DNA of 64,000 nucleotides from Bombyx mori (Eukaryota > Arthropoda > Insecta > Lepidoptera > Bombycidae), in assembly GCF_030269925.1 (NCBI RefSeq), contig NC_085135.1, positions 6,944,753-7,008,752 of the forward strand, in the 5' to 3' direction. Shown in pieces: positions 54,941 through 64,000 of the stretch (positions within the stretch are counted from its first letter, which is position 1; every line of letters starts with the position of its first letter). The position numbers were made by a program, and so were the translations under genes. Under the pieces are notes generated by a model. It searched no databases. It was given only the letters and a program-made list of their open reading frames with translations, and was not told the origin of the DNA.

Positions 54941-57826
54941 TTACTTCACAGTCTGGAGTAAGTTCTCTGTTTGCTCGTAGTCTAGGTCGTGAAGCCAATT
55001 TGTTAGTGCATGTTTGCATTGGGTCTGTGTCATGGGGTATATATTTATGAGCTTATTGATTTTATTGTATATGAAGCTACTTAGGAAGCCATAAAAGCGT
55101 TGAGCTAACGATGTAGAAACAAGTGTTGTGGGACGCACACCATACCTGCGCCGCTGACTTACGAGCAATGTCGGATCGTATGGAGTTTTCGAGTGTGTAG
55201 TCATAATAAGATTAAGAATAAATAATTTACGGACAGAAAGGACTTTACAGGTTTTGTAAAGATCATTTGTAGGAAACCTATAAGGGAGCCGCCATCCAAC
55301 TTTTAAAATACATCTCTGGGCACGTTCAAGTTTTAAAAAGTGTGTTTTGGAAGACCCGCCCCATGCCACTATGCAGTACTGAGTGACTGATTGACAGAGC
55401 GCTAAATAAACGAGTGTAAGTACGTTCCTGTCGGTAACATGACGCAGATTTTTAAAAATGTAAGTGAGTTTGCGTAATCTGGACGACAGAACGTCAATAT
55501 GGGAATGAAAGGATAATAGGTCATCGATCTGTATACCCAGATACCTAATGCAATTTGTCCTGGCAAGGGAGGGGCAACCGCAGGCAGTTTGTCCAAGAGC
55601 GTTACAGGAGTGGGCTATAAGTGAAAAAGGCGAAGATGATATTTTACCACGCGTAGACAGGGAAAAAGTGACGTACTTAGTTTTATCCACGTTCAGTGTC
55701 AGTAGATTTTTAGACAGCCAGTCAGTTACGGTGTTCAGGCCACATTGAACAAAACTAAAAGCTGCCTCCCAAGAACTGCCATGAAATACGAGAGCAGTAT
55801 CGTCAGCATAGGTGTAAATAGACCCGTTTGTGATATTTAGTTGACATAGGTCATTTATATATATTAAAAATAGGGTAGGGCCGAGAATACTGCCCTGTGG
55901 CACTCCATATGCTATAGGGAGTTCGTCACTGATAAGGTCACTGATTTTGACACATTGACGTCTGCCCGTAAGGTAGCTCCTGAAAAGAGAAAGCTGATTG
56001 CCTCTCAACCCAACGGCTTCAAGCTTAGTTATGAGAGTTGGGATAGAAATCGTGTCGAAGGCTTTAGCTAAGTCCAATTACTTTGTTCTTTTTATCTAGT
56101 TTTGTGACAATTTCATTAGTTAAGTTTAAAACTGCATCGCTAGTCGATATACCAGAGCGGAAACCATATTGAGAGGGGGAGAGAAGGTTGTATTTGTCTA
56201 AGAATTTTATGAGTCTATGGTTCATAATTTTTTCCAGAATTTTTGAGAGGGTTGGCAGAATAGAAATAGGTCTGTAATTGTTCGGCAGACGTCGGTCCCC
56301 CGTACCCTTATAGATCGGATGAACTACTGCAAGCTTAAAGACGTCGGGAAAGACTCCAGTAGAAATAGCCAGATTACATAAAAACGTAACTGGAGCTAGA
56401 AGGATGTGTTTAAATTTTTTTAGAATTATCCCAGAGATACCGATCCAGTGGCACAGTCTGTTCTGAGACTATTTATTAGGGTTTCTATCTCGGATTGGTC
56501 AGTTTCCAGCATAGCAAAAGTTCTTAAATGAGAAAACAATATAGGTACTTTTGAGTGTGTTTTTTTTGCATGAATATTTAGAGCTAGTGAACTACCGACA
56601 TTGGCAAAGTAATGGTTGACCGTATTAATAGAGTTTGCGGGTCCTGCGTGTGTGAGAAGGTCGTTCGCATGGGTATTTTGTTTTTTGGTATGTGTTATAG
56701 TTTTAATCGTTTCCCAAAGCTTCTTATTATTGTTTTGAGCATTTTTTATTTGGGCCCTATCATAATTGCTCTTAGCGCTTTTTAAAAGAGATGTACAGTA
56801 GTTCCTATATCTTTTAAAAGTTAATTGAAGAACTTCATTGTTAGGATATTTTTTCACTTTTTTGTGTAAGTTGTCCCGGTTTCGGAGGCATCTCAGAAGC
56901 CCCGGAGTCATCCACAATTTTCTGAGCCTTTTGCGATGTGGTACAACTTTTAGACTCGTGTTTTCAAGAATGATGGTATTAAGAGTGTTAATAAAATAAT
57001 TAGTAGCTACGTTAGCGTCAGTGCAGTTGTATAAAAGGGAAAAATCAATTTGAAGTAATTTTTCATTAATTTTGTCATAGTCAATAAATTTTCTTGTTTT
57101 ATTATTTTGAGTTAAATTATTATACTGGCTTGAGGTATGAAGAAATAGAAGTGTCGTGTCGTGGTCGGTCAGCGAAGTATCAGCAACCAAACAACAAGCA
57201 TGATTTTTTGATTTTAAAATAATATGGTCAAGGCATGATCGATTTAATCTGGTCGGGAGTTCATGTGCAGGTAACATTCCGTGATAAGTTAGCAACGTGA
57301 GATAGTCGTGAGAACGCGAATCGATATTTTTCTCGGAAATATCAATGTTTATATCGCCAGCCAAGACAATATTTTTATAAGAAGAATAAGACTTTAAAAG
57401 TTCATTAAGGGATTCTAGAAACAATGTAAAATTTTGTTGAGCCGGTGGGCGGTATATAGCAATAACTACGGTATCCTTGTTTATCGTTAGTGCGAGGCAG
57501 TTAGCGTCATGAATTTCCGGCTCTTTAAAATATATTTGAAGCTGGGTGCGGCTATAGACTATAACTCCCTCATTTTGAGTGCGGTGACGGCTAGTAGCAG
57601 CCAAATTATAACCTTGCATAACTGGTATAGGGGGAGAGTGAAGTAGCCAACATTCAGTGAGTATAATCAAGTCCCATGTCGTTCCACTACGTTCAAGAAG
57701 GGTAGTTAATCCATCAAAATTTCTATTTATACTTCTAATGTTTTGGTTAAGGAGCTTTAGAGCACCCTGGTGTAGACTGGCAACATGGTGACAGTCTTCT
57801 ATCGAACAAGTCACTACGTCGGCCAC
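54941..57826 (-). pseudogene. CR1-like LINE ORF2: endonuclease and RT, frameshifted
   Basis: The N-terminal part (57826-56426, about 466 residues) is an AP endonuclease: LLNQNIRSINRNFDGLTTLL near 24, ILTECWLL, AIYRPPAQQNFTLF, VLAGDINIDISE, and TSLTDHDTTLLF. It also holds the start of the RT. Near 56440 the frame shifts after DCATGS. The RT continues in another frame through the KGTGDRRLPNNYRPISIL region, then returns at about 56077 to the original frame with DLAKAFDTISIPTLI, GVPQGSILGPTLFLIYINDL, the catalytic TYADDTALVFHG, and IRYLGIQIDDLLSFHSHI, ending at 54941. Two frameshifts therefore disable it; all main motifs survive, so decay is recent. Confidence 0.8.
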
Positions 57827-58299
57827 CGATACTCGATCTAAATCAATGTGTAAATGGTTAAGGGTATCGAATTTTGTATATTGTATGAGTATAAGATTAA
57901 GTTTATAAGTTTAATTAGGAGGAAAATATAATTTGTTGCTTTGTTAAATTGTGATAATGTTTGTTTTTCCCAGGGTATATATAAAGTAATAATATATGAG
58001 TCGCTTAAACTATATGACAGATAAAAATAGGTGTACAGATAGTTAATTTTAAATGTTAATGTTAATATTATGAATGGGGAGCATGTGCTGTATAAATGTT
58101 TTAAGTAATAGCATGTTATTGTAGATGCAGACGTATGTGTAATCATTTTGTGTGTGAAATTAAGTGTAGGTGTGTGTATGTGTGTGTAATAGTCTGTGGG
58201 TATCTGATATATCTTATATATAAAAAAGAAAGTTACAAAATTGTTTGAACATAAATAATGGAAAAGTAGACAAACCAGTGGTTGAACGTAACTGTTTAG
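57827..58299 (-). other. Spacer between ORF1 and ORF2 of the CR1-like LINE
   Basis: AT-rich 470-bp stretch. Ile/Tyr/Leu-rich frames on the minus strand lack known motifs. It contains TG-rich words near 58140-58200. No gene is called. Confidence 0.5.
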
Positions 58300-59232
58300 T
58301 CATTTAGCAGTAGACATTAGATTTTGAATATCTTTTTCGGAGTTTACACAATACGGAACAGAACTAGCAGTTTTCTTGATTAAAATCTTCCCGTGGCTTG
58401 GCCAGCAGCTGTCACATTTTCCCTCTTTCTGAAGTTTGCGCCCCAGGAAATATAGATGCTTGGCTTGAGAGGTCAGAAATTCAGTTATATAGATAGGTGT
58501 TGGTGGGCCAGGCAGCTGGATAGAAGCGGTCGAGAGCTTAGACTTTCCATTCTGCTTATTATATAATCTTGAAGCTTTCAGGATATTATCTTTAGTAGTA
58601 GCTGTATCAAACTCAACGATGACGGTACCAGTAGATGAAGATTGATGTTTTGGTTTAACTCTGTATATATTTTTAATGTGGGTAGTTGGAATATCATAAT
58701 TAATAGTTGTGCCAATTTTAGATAATTTTTCGCTTAAGGTGTTCTTATCTTCAGGTTTCGAGATTGGTAGATTGTTTATCTCAATCATAGCAGATCGGGA
58801 ATTCCTTTCTAGCAAATCAATCTTCGTATGCAGTGTGCCAATCTGTTTTTTGAGTTCGTTGTTTTCGCTTTCCGCCGCTGACATACGGACTAATAGTTCG
58901 TCGTACTTGTTGGAGAAAAATGCAATAGACTGTTGAATCTGGTTGTTTTGTTCTAATATATCATCCATTTTAATTTTTAAGGAATCGAATTTCCGGTCTT
59001 GTTTACATTCAAAAGCGGAGAATAATTTTGTCAGTTCAGTTAGAAATTTAGGATATTCGGTCACGTGATCCTCGAAATGATCATCATCGAGTCCACGTCG
59101 TGTGCGCCGACTGAAGTTAACAAATTTTTCTGTCCCTAGGTCTTGTTCTTTTGACTGTATATGGAGAAAGGGTTCAGACGTGGTAGTGTGTAAGCTTATA
59201 GAAGTCGGTGACAGATTTTTTTGCGCTGCCAT
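58300..59232 (-). CDS. CR1-like LINE ORF1: coiled-coil protein with FP25K-like domain
   Basis: ATG at 59232 gives 310 residues; the frame is open further upstream but without ATG. The middle has a leucine-heptad coiled coil (VRMSAAESENNELKKQIGTL, then HTKIDLLERNSRS), then a domain with MIEINNLPISKPEDKNTLSE, IKNIYRVKPKHQSS, and near the C-terminus IYITEFLTSQAKHLYFLGRK, then LQKEGKCDSCWPSHGKILIK. This resembles the baculovirus FP25K-type domain found in ORF1 proteins of some insect LINEs. It is expected to trimerise and bind element RNA. Intact frame, although the partner ORF2 is broken. Confidence 0.72.
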   Translation of the reverse strand: MAAQKNLSPTSISLHTTTSEPFLHIQSKEQDLGTEKFVNFSRRTRRGLDDDHFEDHVTEYPKFLTELTKLFSAFECKQDRKFDSLKIKMDDILEQNNQIQQSIAFFSNKYDELLVRMSAAESENNELKKQIGTLHTKIDLLERNSRSAMIEINNLPISKPEDKNTLSEKLSKIGTTINYDIPTTHIKNIYRVKPKHQSSSTGTVIVEFDTATTKDNILKASRLYNKQNGKSKLSTASIQLPGPPTPIYITEFLTSQAKHLYFLGRKLQKEGKCDSCWPSHGKILIKKTASSVPYCVNSEKDIQNLMSTAK

Positions 59233-59547
59233 GTTAGGTGGTACAATGTAATTGGACACTGTACGTCCGGTAAGCCCGTGTGTCGCAGAAGCAGGTGGGC
59301 GGGGCTGTGAGCAGTGCACCCGGGTCGATGCAAGGAAACGTATATTTGTCTGAATTTGTGTTCTCACTCACTCATATTATTTGTTGACACCACTTCCTTG
59401 TAGTTTTGGTCGCCTGGTACTTTATGATTTTATGCACTTTATTTTACGGAGTAAGAATTTAAATTAACATTTAAATAAAATTGTGACACGTCCGTAACAT
59501 ACGACATCCAAAGGAGGAAGGGGAATAGAAATTAGAAATAGAATTAC

Positions 59548-59700
59548 TAAGCCTCAATCGCTGGTGTTCGGACTTAGGCCTACACGCCATTACTCATATT
59601 GCAACAACCAAGCCTACACGCTGGTGTTCAAGGTCTGGCCTACACGGCATCAACAACCAAGCCCAAGCGCTGGTGTTTAGACTTAGGTCTACACGCCATT
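59548..59700 (+). repeat. Diverged hairpin repeats at the leader end of LTR element X
   Basis: Three copies: CTAAGCCTCAATCGCTGG, CCAAGCCTACACGCTGG and CCAAGCCCAAGCGCTGG, each followed by TGTT(C/T)-type sequence and spaced by 50-65 bp. They match the array at 53655-54433. The stem bases are kept while the loop bases differ. Confidence 0.7.
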
Positions 59701-59718
59701 AGGCCGTTGTTCGTCACG

Positions 59719-59736
59719 TGGTGATCCCACTTCTGA
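59719..59736 (-). other. Primer-binding site of LTR element X
   Basis: In minus sense TCAGAAGTGGGATCACCA follows the LTR end CTCCAACA. Identical to 10932-10949. Confidence 0.65.
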
Positions 59737-59889
59737 TGTTGGAGTATTTCCACTTTCGGGTAGCGACATGGTAAGCGGGCGGTCTTCGTAAGTCAATAAA
59801 ACCAGAAACGAACTCAGAGCGTATATTACGCAGGAGCGCTCCGTCCGACATGGCGACTCGCTCGCTTCTGAGCTCGAGAGACAACAACG
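59737..59889 (-). repeat. LTR X copy 3 (5' LTR), truncated by a BEL insertion
   Basis: Matches 10950-11102 (for example GGTAGCGACATGGTAAGCGG and TCTGAGCTCGAGAGACAACA) and stops at 59889, where the TGTAACGC end of another LTR begins. Its missing part is presumably outside the window, beyond the BEL element. Confidence 0.7.
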
Positions 59890-60620
59890 TGTAACGCTAG
59901 AAAAATTGAAATTGTTTTTTTTTAAGTTAAGTTTTGAAATTAACGCCCTCTAGCGTATACGTGGCGCAGTGTGGGGAAATAAATAATTATGAAACGCTGC
60001 TTAGTGCACTTATCCGACACTGCATGGCGTGACTGTACTATCTTGTCTGTGGTTCGAGGGTGAGATTGTCACAGCACTATAGGTGGAACTTTCGAGAACT
60101 GTAAGACAATTAATATAAAAGGACAAGTCACTTTGTCCGAAGCCTTTTTCAATCAACATCTCTCGAGCTGCAGTGCAAGTTTTATTAAGTATTTACCATA
60201 GTCAATTTATCTGTTCCTTGGTGTATTTTTATTCAACCAGGGTAAGTGTTTCATAATTTATTCTCCACACTGTGTAATCAACCATTTATCTAAATAGAAG
60301 TTAACACCACTTTGTCTTGTCGTGTAGGTCCTAATAACTTGTTCGCGACGGGCATGAATAAATATAAGATTAGAATAGATATTGTTCGCGACGGACATAG
60401 ATTGTGTTAGAAAATAGTTAAAATAGAGAAAAAATAGTTATAAATGTCCGTAAATAGACTGTATGTTAAAAATAGTTGTAACATAAAATAGAGTGTAAAC
60501 ATAGTAAATATAAATGTCCGTAATAAATAGAGATAGTTAAAAATAGATATAAGTAAATTTGTAAATATTTGTTTGAAAATAAAGATTGGTCCTCGTGGTC
60601 TTTAATTTGGCGTGGGAACG
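59890..60620 (+). promoter_or_regulatory. 5' LTR of BEL element 2 (right end uncertain)
   Basis: TG at 59890 starts the LTR. A TATAAAA box lies at 60114-60120, about 25 bases before a likely transcription start. Downstream are a splice-donor-like CAGGGTAAGTG (60239), a repeated TTCGCGACGG(A/G)CAT, short ATAGTTA/ATGTCCGTAA-type repeats and an AATAAA at about 60578. The LTR end is placed only roughly, before a candidate primer-binding site such as TGGCGTGGGAACGC (60608). Confidence 0.5.
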
Positions 60621-61126
60621 CAGGAGCGAGTCACAATACGGGCGACTAATAGAGCGACTAGGCAAACAATAGGCGAGCGAGGCGGCCGAGAGAACAATAG
60701 ACGCCCACCGTGCTCGGACTCATAATAGCGCTGGCCGAGTGCGTGTGGGCGACCATAAATAGAGGGCCTACCTCGCTGCAAATTCAGTTCGAGACAGCGA
60801 GCCGACGAGTCAAGACCTCTCCGGAAGAAGAGGAGAGAGCCAACCGAACAAGAAAAGACTCGCTCCTACGCCCTGCGCCGGTCAAGCCACGAGGACCGTG
60901 TGAACGCCATACTTGAAGCCTTCGTTATTTTCCTCGAACCAATCCCAGCACCCGTTCCGCGACAGCCACTGCGGCAATACTCGAGCCACCACGTTTCAAC
61001 GAGTAAGAAGTCTAAAAATCACACGTGGTGGCCGAAACCTGAGCGGTGGCCGTCCGGAATATTGGTCCTTCGAGCCGGATTCATTTGGGGAAGACCGAAG
61101 AAAATCGAAATTTGAAGATAGAAGAA
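60621..61126 (+). other. Leader of BEL element 2
   Basis: GC-rich leader between the primer-binding region and the polyprotein. The polyprotein frame is closed upstream by TGA at 61040-61042, so the ATG at 61127 is the first possible start. Short frames here show no motif. Confidence 0.5.
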
Positions 61127-64000
61127 ATGGTGCTCACACGGTCCGAGAAGATGAGGTCGTCGCGCCTTGACCGGCCCGGCAACGAAGCTGTCTCGGGCTC
61201 AACATCGCAAGACGCACAGCAACGAGCTGTGACGGCCGCGCCGCGTTCGGGAGTGACGCAGGGACCGCCACCGTTGGCGGCAACCTCCTCCCAGTCAACC
61301 GCGCCGCGTTCGGGAGCGACGCAGGGACCGCCACCGATGGCGGCACCCTCCTCCCAAGTGGAAAAGTGTCCGGGAGTGCCGCGGGGCTCACAAGCGATGC
61401 CCCCCTCCCGCCATATATTGCCTACGCAATACTCGCCGGCGTCGCCAACGGGACCGAACAGCGGGGTCTGTCGTCGAGTGGTCAGACCTCCCAGCACCGC
61501 GACACCGGCAACAACTTCAGGCGACGCAGCAACGGAGAGCGTCGTATCCGCGAGCCAGAACAAGAAGCAGTCAGCGCTCACGGCCGATTCAATAGTACAC
61601 GGGTCCCACATCACGGACGCCGCTGCCAAAATCTCGACGACAGAAGAAGGCTCCACACTCCGCGACGGGATGGCGCCACCAGTACGAGGATCTTCAAGAA
61701 AGTCGAGTCAACAGTCACAACGGCTGTTGCTTATGGCGCGCCTCAAAGAAGAGCATCTCCGCGCCAAGGAAGAACAAGCCCGACTCCAAGCAGAGCTCGC
61801 CGCCGCCCGCATCTCAACATTAGAAGCCGAAGCGCTCGTTGAAGAGGAGGAAGATGCGCGCACAACACTCACGGAGGACGAGAACGAGCAATCACAGCGC
61901 ATCGATACATGGCTCAGTCAACAACGATCGATCGCGCTACACGGAGTCGAAGAAAGAGTAATGCAGCCAACACATGGATCACCAGCCACCATCGAGCAAC
62001 CGCAACTGGAACTTCCCGCACCAATAGAACAGCTGAAGCTACCGGCCCCTGCCGCGGCACCGATTGCCGCACCTGTCGCACCGAAGAGCGACATTGCCGA
62101 ACTAGCAGCTGCCATCGCGACGGCCGCCCGCCAAGCCAGGCCCGGACCATCGCATCGGTACTACGGGGAGCTTCCAGTGTACAGTGGATCGCACCAAGAA
62201 TGGCTCTCCTTCAAGGTCGCCTACGCCGAATCAGCGGACAGCTTCAGCGCCGCAGAGAACACTGCGAGACTTCGGCGTACGTTAAGAGGAAGAGCAAGAG
62301 AAGCGGTCGAAAACTTGTTGCTGCATTACACCGAGCCCGCCGAGATCATGCGGACTCTAGAATCGCGCTTCGGACGTCCAGAAGCAATCGCCGCAACGGA
62401 GCTGGAACGACTGCGCGCGCTGCCACGCTGCACGGACACACCGAGGGACATCTGCGTATTCGCGAATAAGGTGAACAACGTCGTCGCCGCTCTGAGGGCC
62501 CTCGACCGCGTACATTATATGTACAACCCGGAGCTCACCAACATCACATCAGAGAAGCTGCCGTCCACTCTACGCCACCGCTGGTTCGAATTCTCAGCGA
62601 CTCAACCGGCGGGAGAACCGGACCTCGTCAAGCTGTCGCGCTTCCTGCAACGCGAGGCGGACCTGTGCAGTCCATACGCACAGCCGGAGCCAGAGACGAG
62701 AGTGGAGAACACCAGCGGTCGGCGGAAGATGGTGAATACGCCTCAGAGGACGCACACCACGCAAGCGAAGGAAGAGAGGAAATGCGCAGCATGTCAGAAG
62801 CCGGGGCACATCCCACAAGATTGTCCCGAATTCAAGAGAGCAGCCGTCAGCGAGCGCTGGGATACGGCGAAGCGCGAGAATTTGTGTTTCCGGTGCCTAC
62901 GGTTCCGGTCCCGGGGACACGTATGTAAAAAGAAGAAGTGCGGCGTCGACAGCTGTGAACGCACGCACCACGAGCTGTTGCATAAGAAGCCAGCATGGCA
63001 GAAGCCGAAAGAAAAAGAAGAGGCGGTCACCTCGACGTGGGCCGCAAGCAGTGCGACAGCCTACCTGAAGATGGCGCCGATCACCGTCATCGGACCGGCG
63101 GGAGAGGCAGATACATGGGCCCTGCTGGACGACGGGTCAACGATCTCGCTGATTGACGAAGACTTCGCGAGACGAGTCGGCGTCAAAGGACCGATTGAAC
63201 CCCTCTTCATCACTGCCATCGGAGACAACAAGATAGACGCAACACGCTCACGACGCGTCCCGCTGAAGTTATGCGGACGCACGGGGGAACCGCAAGAACT
63301 GAATCTACGGACAGTCAACGGCTTAAAATTAACACCACAGCGACTGAACATCGAAGTCCTCGCGTCGTGCCATCACCTCACCGACCTCCGCCATCACTTC
63401 AAAACGAGCTACGCCTCGCCGAAGATACTGATCGGCCAAGACAACTGGCACCTGCTGGTGACGGAGGAGATGCGGACGGGACGACGCGATCAGCCAGTGG
63501 CGTCTCGTACTCCGCTCGGGTGGGTCGTGCACGGAGCACACCCGGGAGGCAAGAGACAGCGCGTCAACTTCGTGGCACACGCGACGACGGCCGACGCGAA
63601 CATGGACGAAGCCCTCAGGCACTACTTCGCGATCGAGGGACTCACCGTCGCCGCCAAGACGCCGAAGAATGACCCAGACGAGCGCGCGCTGAAGATCCTG
63701 CGAGAGACCACTCAACAGCAACCCGACGGCCGCTACGAGACCGCACTGCTGTGGCGTGAGGAGGGCCTGAAGATGCCCAACAATTTCGAAGCCGCGCTGA
63801 ATCGCCTGACGTCCGTAGAGAAGAAACTGGAGAAGGATCCAAATTTGAAAGAGCGCTACAAGCAACAAATGGACGCACTGGTAGCGAAAGGATACGCCGA
63901 AGTAGCTCCGTCAACGGGGACGAAGGACCGAACCTGGTACCTGCCGCACTTCGGCGTAACACATCCGATGAAGCCGGACAAGATTCGCATCGTGCACGAT
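61127..64000 (+). CDS. BEL/Pao gag-pol polyprotein, element 2 (runs off the window)
   Basis: I translated the frame from the ATG at 61127 to the last base and found no stop: 958 codons so far. Order: an Ala/Pro/Ser-rich N-terminus with a tandem duplication (APRSGVTQGPPPLAATSSQ-type, twice, near 36-78); a charged coiled coil (RLKEEHLRAKEEQARLQAEL) near 205; a BEL-type gag domain (LPVYSGSHQEWLSFKVAYAE) near 350; zinc motifs CAACQKPGHIPQDC near 553 and CFRCLRFRSRGHVCKKKKC near 586, with HHELLH after; a protease ALLDDGSTISLIDEDFARR near 665, then ILIGQDNWHLL; and the RT linker ending WYLPHFGVTHPMKPDKIRIV at the edge. The remaining RT, RNase H and integrase must lie beyond 64000. Because no stop falls in the window this gene is easily missed, and the antisense frames over it are shadows. 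Confidence 0.88.
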   Translation, partial: MVLTRSEKMRSSRLDRPGNEAVSGSTSQDAQQRAVTAAPRSGVTQGPPPLAATSSQSTAPRSGATQGPPPMAAPSSQVEKCPGVPRGSQAMPPSRHILPTQYSPASPTGPNSGVCRRVVRPPSTATPATTSGDAATESVVSASQNKKQSALTADSIVHGSHITDAAAKISTTEEGSTLRDGMAPPVRGSSRKSSQQSQRLLLMARLKEEHLRAKEEQARLQAELAAARISTLEAEALVEEEEDARTTLTEDENEQSQRIDTWLSQQRSIALHGVEERVMQPTHGSPATIEQPQLELPAPIEQLKLPAPAAAPIAAPVAPKSDIAELAAAIATAARQARPGPSHRYYGELPVYSGSHQEWLSFKVAYAESADSFSAAENTARLRRTLRGRAREAVENLLLHYTEPAEIMRTLESRFGRPEAIAATELERLRALPRCTDTPRDICVFANKVNNVVAALRALDRVHYMYNPELTNITSEKLPSTLRHRWFEFSATQPAGEPDLVKLSRFLQREADLCSPYAQPEPETRVENTSGRRKMVNTPQRTHTTQAKEERKCAACQKPGHIPQDCPEFKRAAVSERWDTAKRENLCFRCLRFRSRGHVCKKKKCGVDSCERTHHELLHKKPAWQKPKEKEEAVTSTWAASSATAYLKMAPITVIGPAGEADTWALLDDGSTISLIDEDFARRVGVKGPIEPLFITAIGDNKIDATRSRRVPLKLCGRTGEPQELNLRTVNGLKLTPQRLNIEVLASCHHLTDLRHHFKTSYASPKILIGQDNWHLLVTEEMRTGRRDQPVASRTPLGWVVHGAHPGGKRQRVNFVAHATTADANMDEALRHYFAIEGLTVAAKTPKNDPDERALKILRETTQQQPDGRYETALLWREEGLKMPNNFEAALNRLTSVEKKLEKDPNLKERYKQQMDALVAKGYAEVAPSTGTKDRTWYLPHFGVTHPMKPDKIRIVHD

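Larger units (their letters stand above)
54434..59545 (-). mobile_element. CR1-like (FP25K-type ORF1) LINE, defective
   Basis: Minus-strand two-ORF element. ORF1 (58300-59232) has a coiled coil plus FP25K-like domain; ORF2 (54941-57826) has endonuclease and RT with frameshifts. The 3' end, in minus sense, is AATAAATAAATTATTATTATT (to 54434), a microsatellite tail of the kind seen in CR1/L2-group LINEs rather than poly-A. The element separates two parts of the same tandem-repeat array, so it inserted into that array. The 5' boundary near 59545 is approximate and no duplication was seen. Confidence 0.72.
53340..59889 (-). mobile_element. Non-autonomous LTR element X with a repeat-array interior, split by a LINE
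   Basis: LTR X copies at 53340-53562 and 59737-59889 lie in the same orientation. In minus sense the right one is followed by the TCAGAAGTGGGAT primer-binding site, then diverged hairpin repeats (59548-59700), then a CR1-like LINE (54434-59545), then the homogeneous repeat array (53655-54433), then the left LTR. Without the LINE the interior would be only about 1.4 kb and would contain no coding frame, so the element is a non-autonomous LTR retrotransposon. The right LTR is cut by the BEL element at 59890. A relative is at 10911-11288. The unity of the parts is inference from the shared repeat motif on both sides of the LINE. Confidence 0.6.
59890..64000 (+). mobile_element. BEL/Pao element 2, 5' part
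   Basis: Begins TGTAACGCTAGAAAAATTG inside LTR X and runs to the window edge. It has an LTR-like region with TATA box, a leader and one long open frame (gag, protease, start of RT). GC content and codon use are much higher than in the BEL element at 17885, so it is a different family. Its 3' end and 3' LTR are outside the window. Confidence 0.8.

Noticed and set aside
1..64000. Telomeric (TTAGG)n repeats expected for SART/TRAS elements
   Set aside because: No such arrays flank the R1-clade LINEs here, so telomere-specific insertion is not supported.

Overview
The window is animal DNA, most likely from a silkworm-like moth (Lepidoptera, probably Bombyx). The signs are R1-clade LINEs with stop/start-overlapping ORFs, a tRNA-headed SINE ending in the common silkworm LINE tail, Helitron-like units ending in CTAGT, CsRn1-type Gypsy elements whose gag carries a CWYH...C...C motif, and BEL/Pao elements. 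No host protein-coding gene, rRNA, CRISPR array or bacterial-type operon is visible. Nearly all recognisable coding sequence belongs to retrotransposons, many nested in one another. Such density fits heterochromatin, for example a W chromosome, but that is inference.

Layout. 1-449: Gypsy gag fragment (-). 450-6605: R1-clade LINE copy A (-), joined without target-site duplication to a broken Jockey-like LINE (6606-9500, -). 9501-17884: non-coding and AT-rich, holding a long inverted repeat, a direct-repeat family, a solo LTR, a miniature LTR element (TRIM) and a SINE split by two tandem Helitron-like units. 17885-24342: a structurally complete BEL/Pao element (+) with two 233-bp LTRs that look identical, a 5-bp duplication and one 1786-residue polyprotein. 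25149-30317: a complete Jockey-clade LINE (+) with two intact ORFs, a 30-A tail and a 13-bp duplication. 30901-35316: R1-clade copy B (-), bounded by an 8-bp duplication but with most of ORF1 deleted. 35325-35926: GC-rich tail of another retroposon. 36716-49469: a nest of Gypsy elements on the minus strand. Element D (37272-45312) has both LTRs, gag, pol joined by a -1 slippery site, and a broken env-like gene. It is flanked by pieces of two apparently different Gypsy elements, and element B's 5' LTR sits inside element C. 49470-53339: non-coding DNA with a LINE tail, an R1-clade RT fragment and a Helitron-like end. 53340-59889: a non-autonomous LTR element whose interior is an array of hairpin-forming repeats, split by a CR1-like LINE. 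59890-64000: the 5' part of a second BEL/Pao element (+), whose open frame runs off the window edge.

How it works together. Each element encodes parts of its own replication cycle: RNA-binding gag/ORF1, protease, reverse transcriptase, RNase H, and integrase or AP endonuclease. The BEL at 17885 and the Jockey at 25149 are the likeliest to be intact. Primer-binding sites fall into two classes: TGGTGA(C/G)CC(C/T)GACGTGAT in BEL, element B and the TRIM, and TCAGAAGTGGGAT in element D and the repeat-bearing element. All family calls come from reading motifs by eye; no database search was run.
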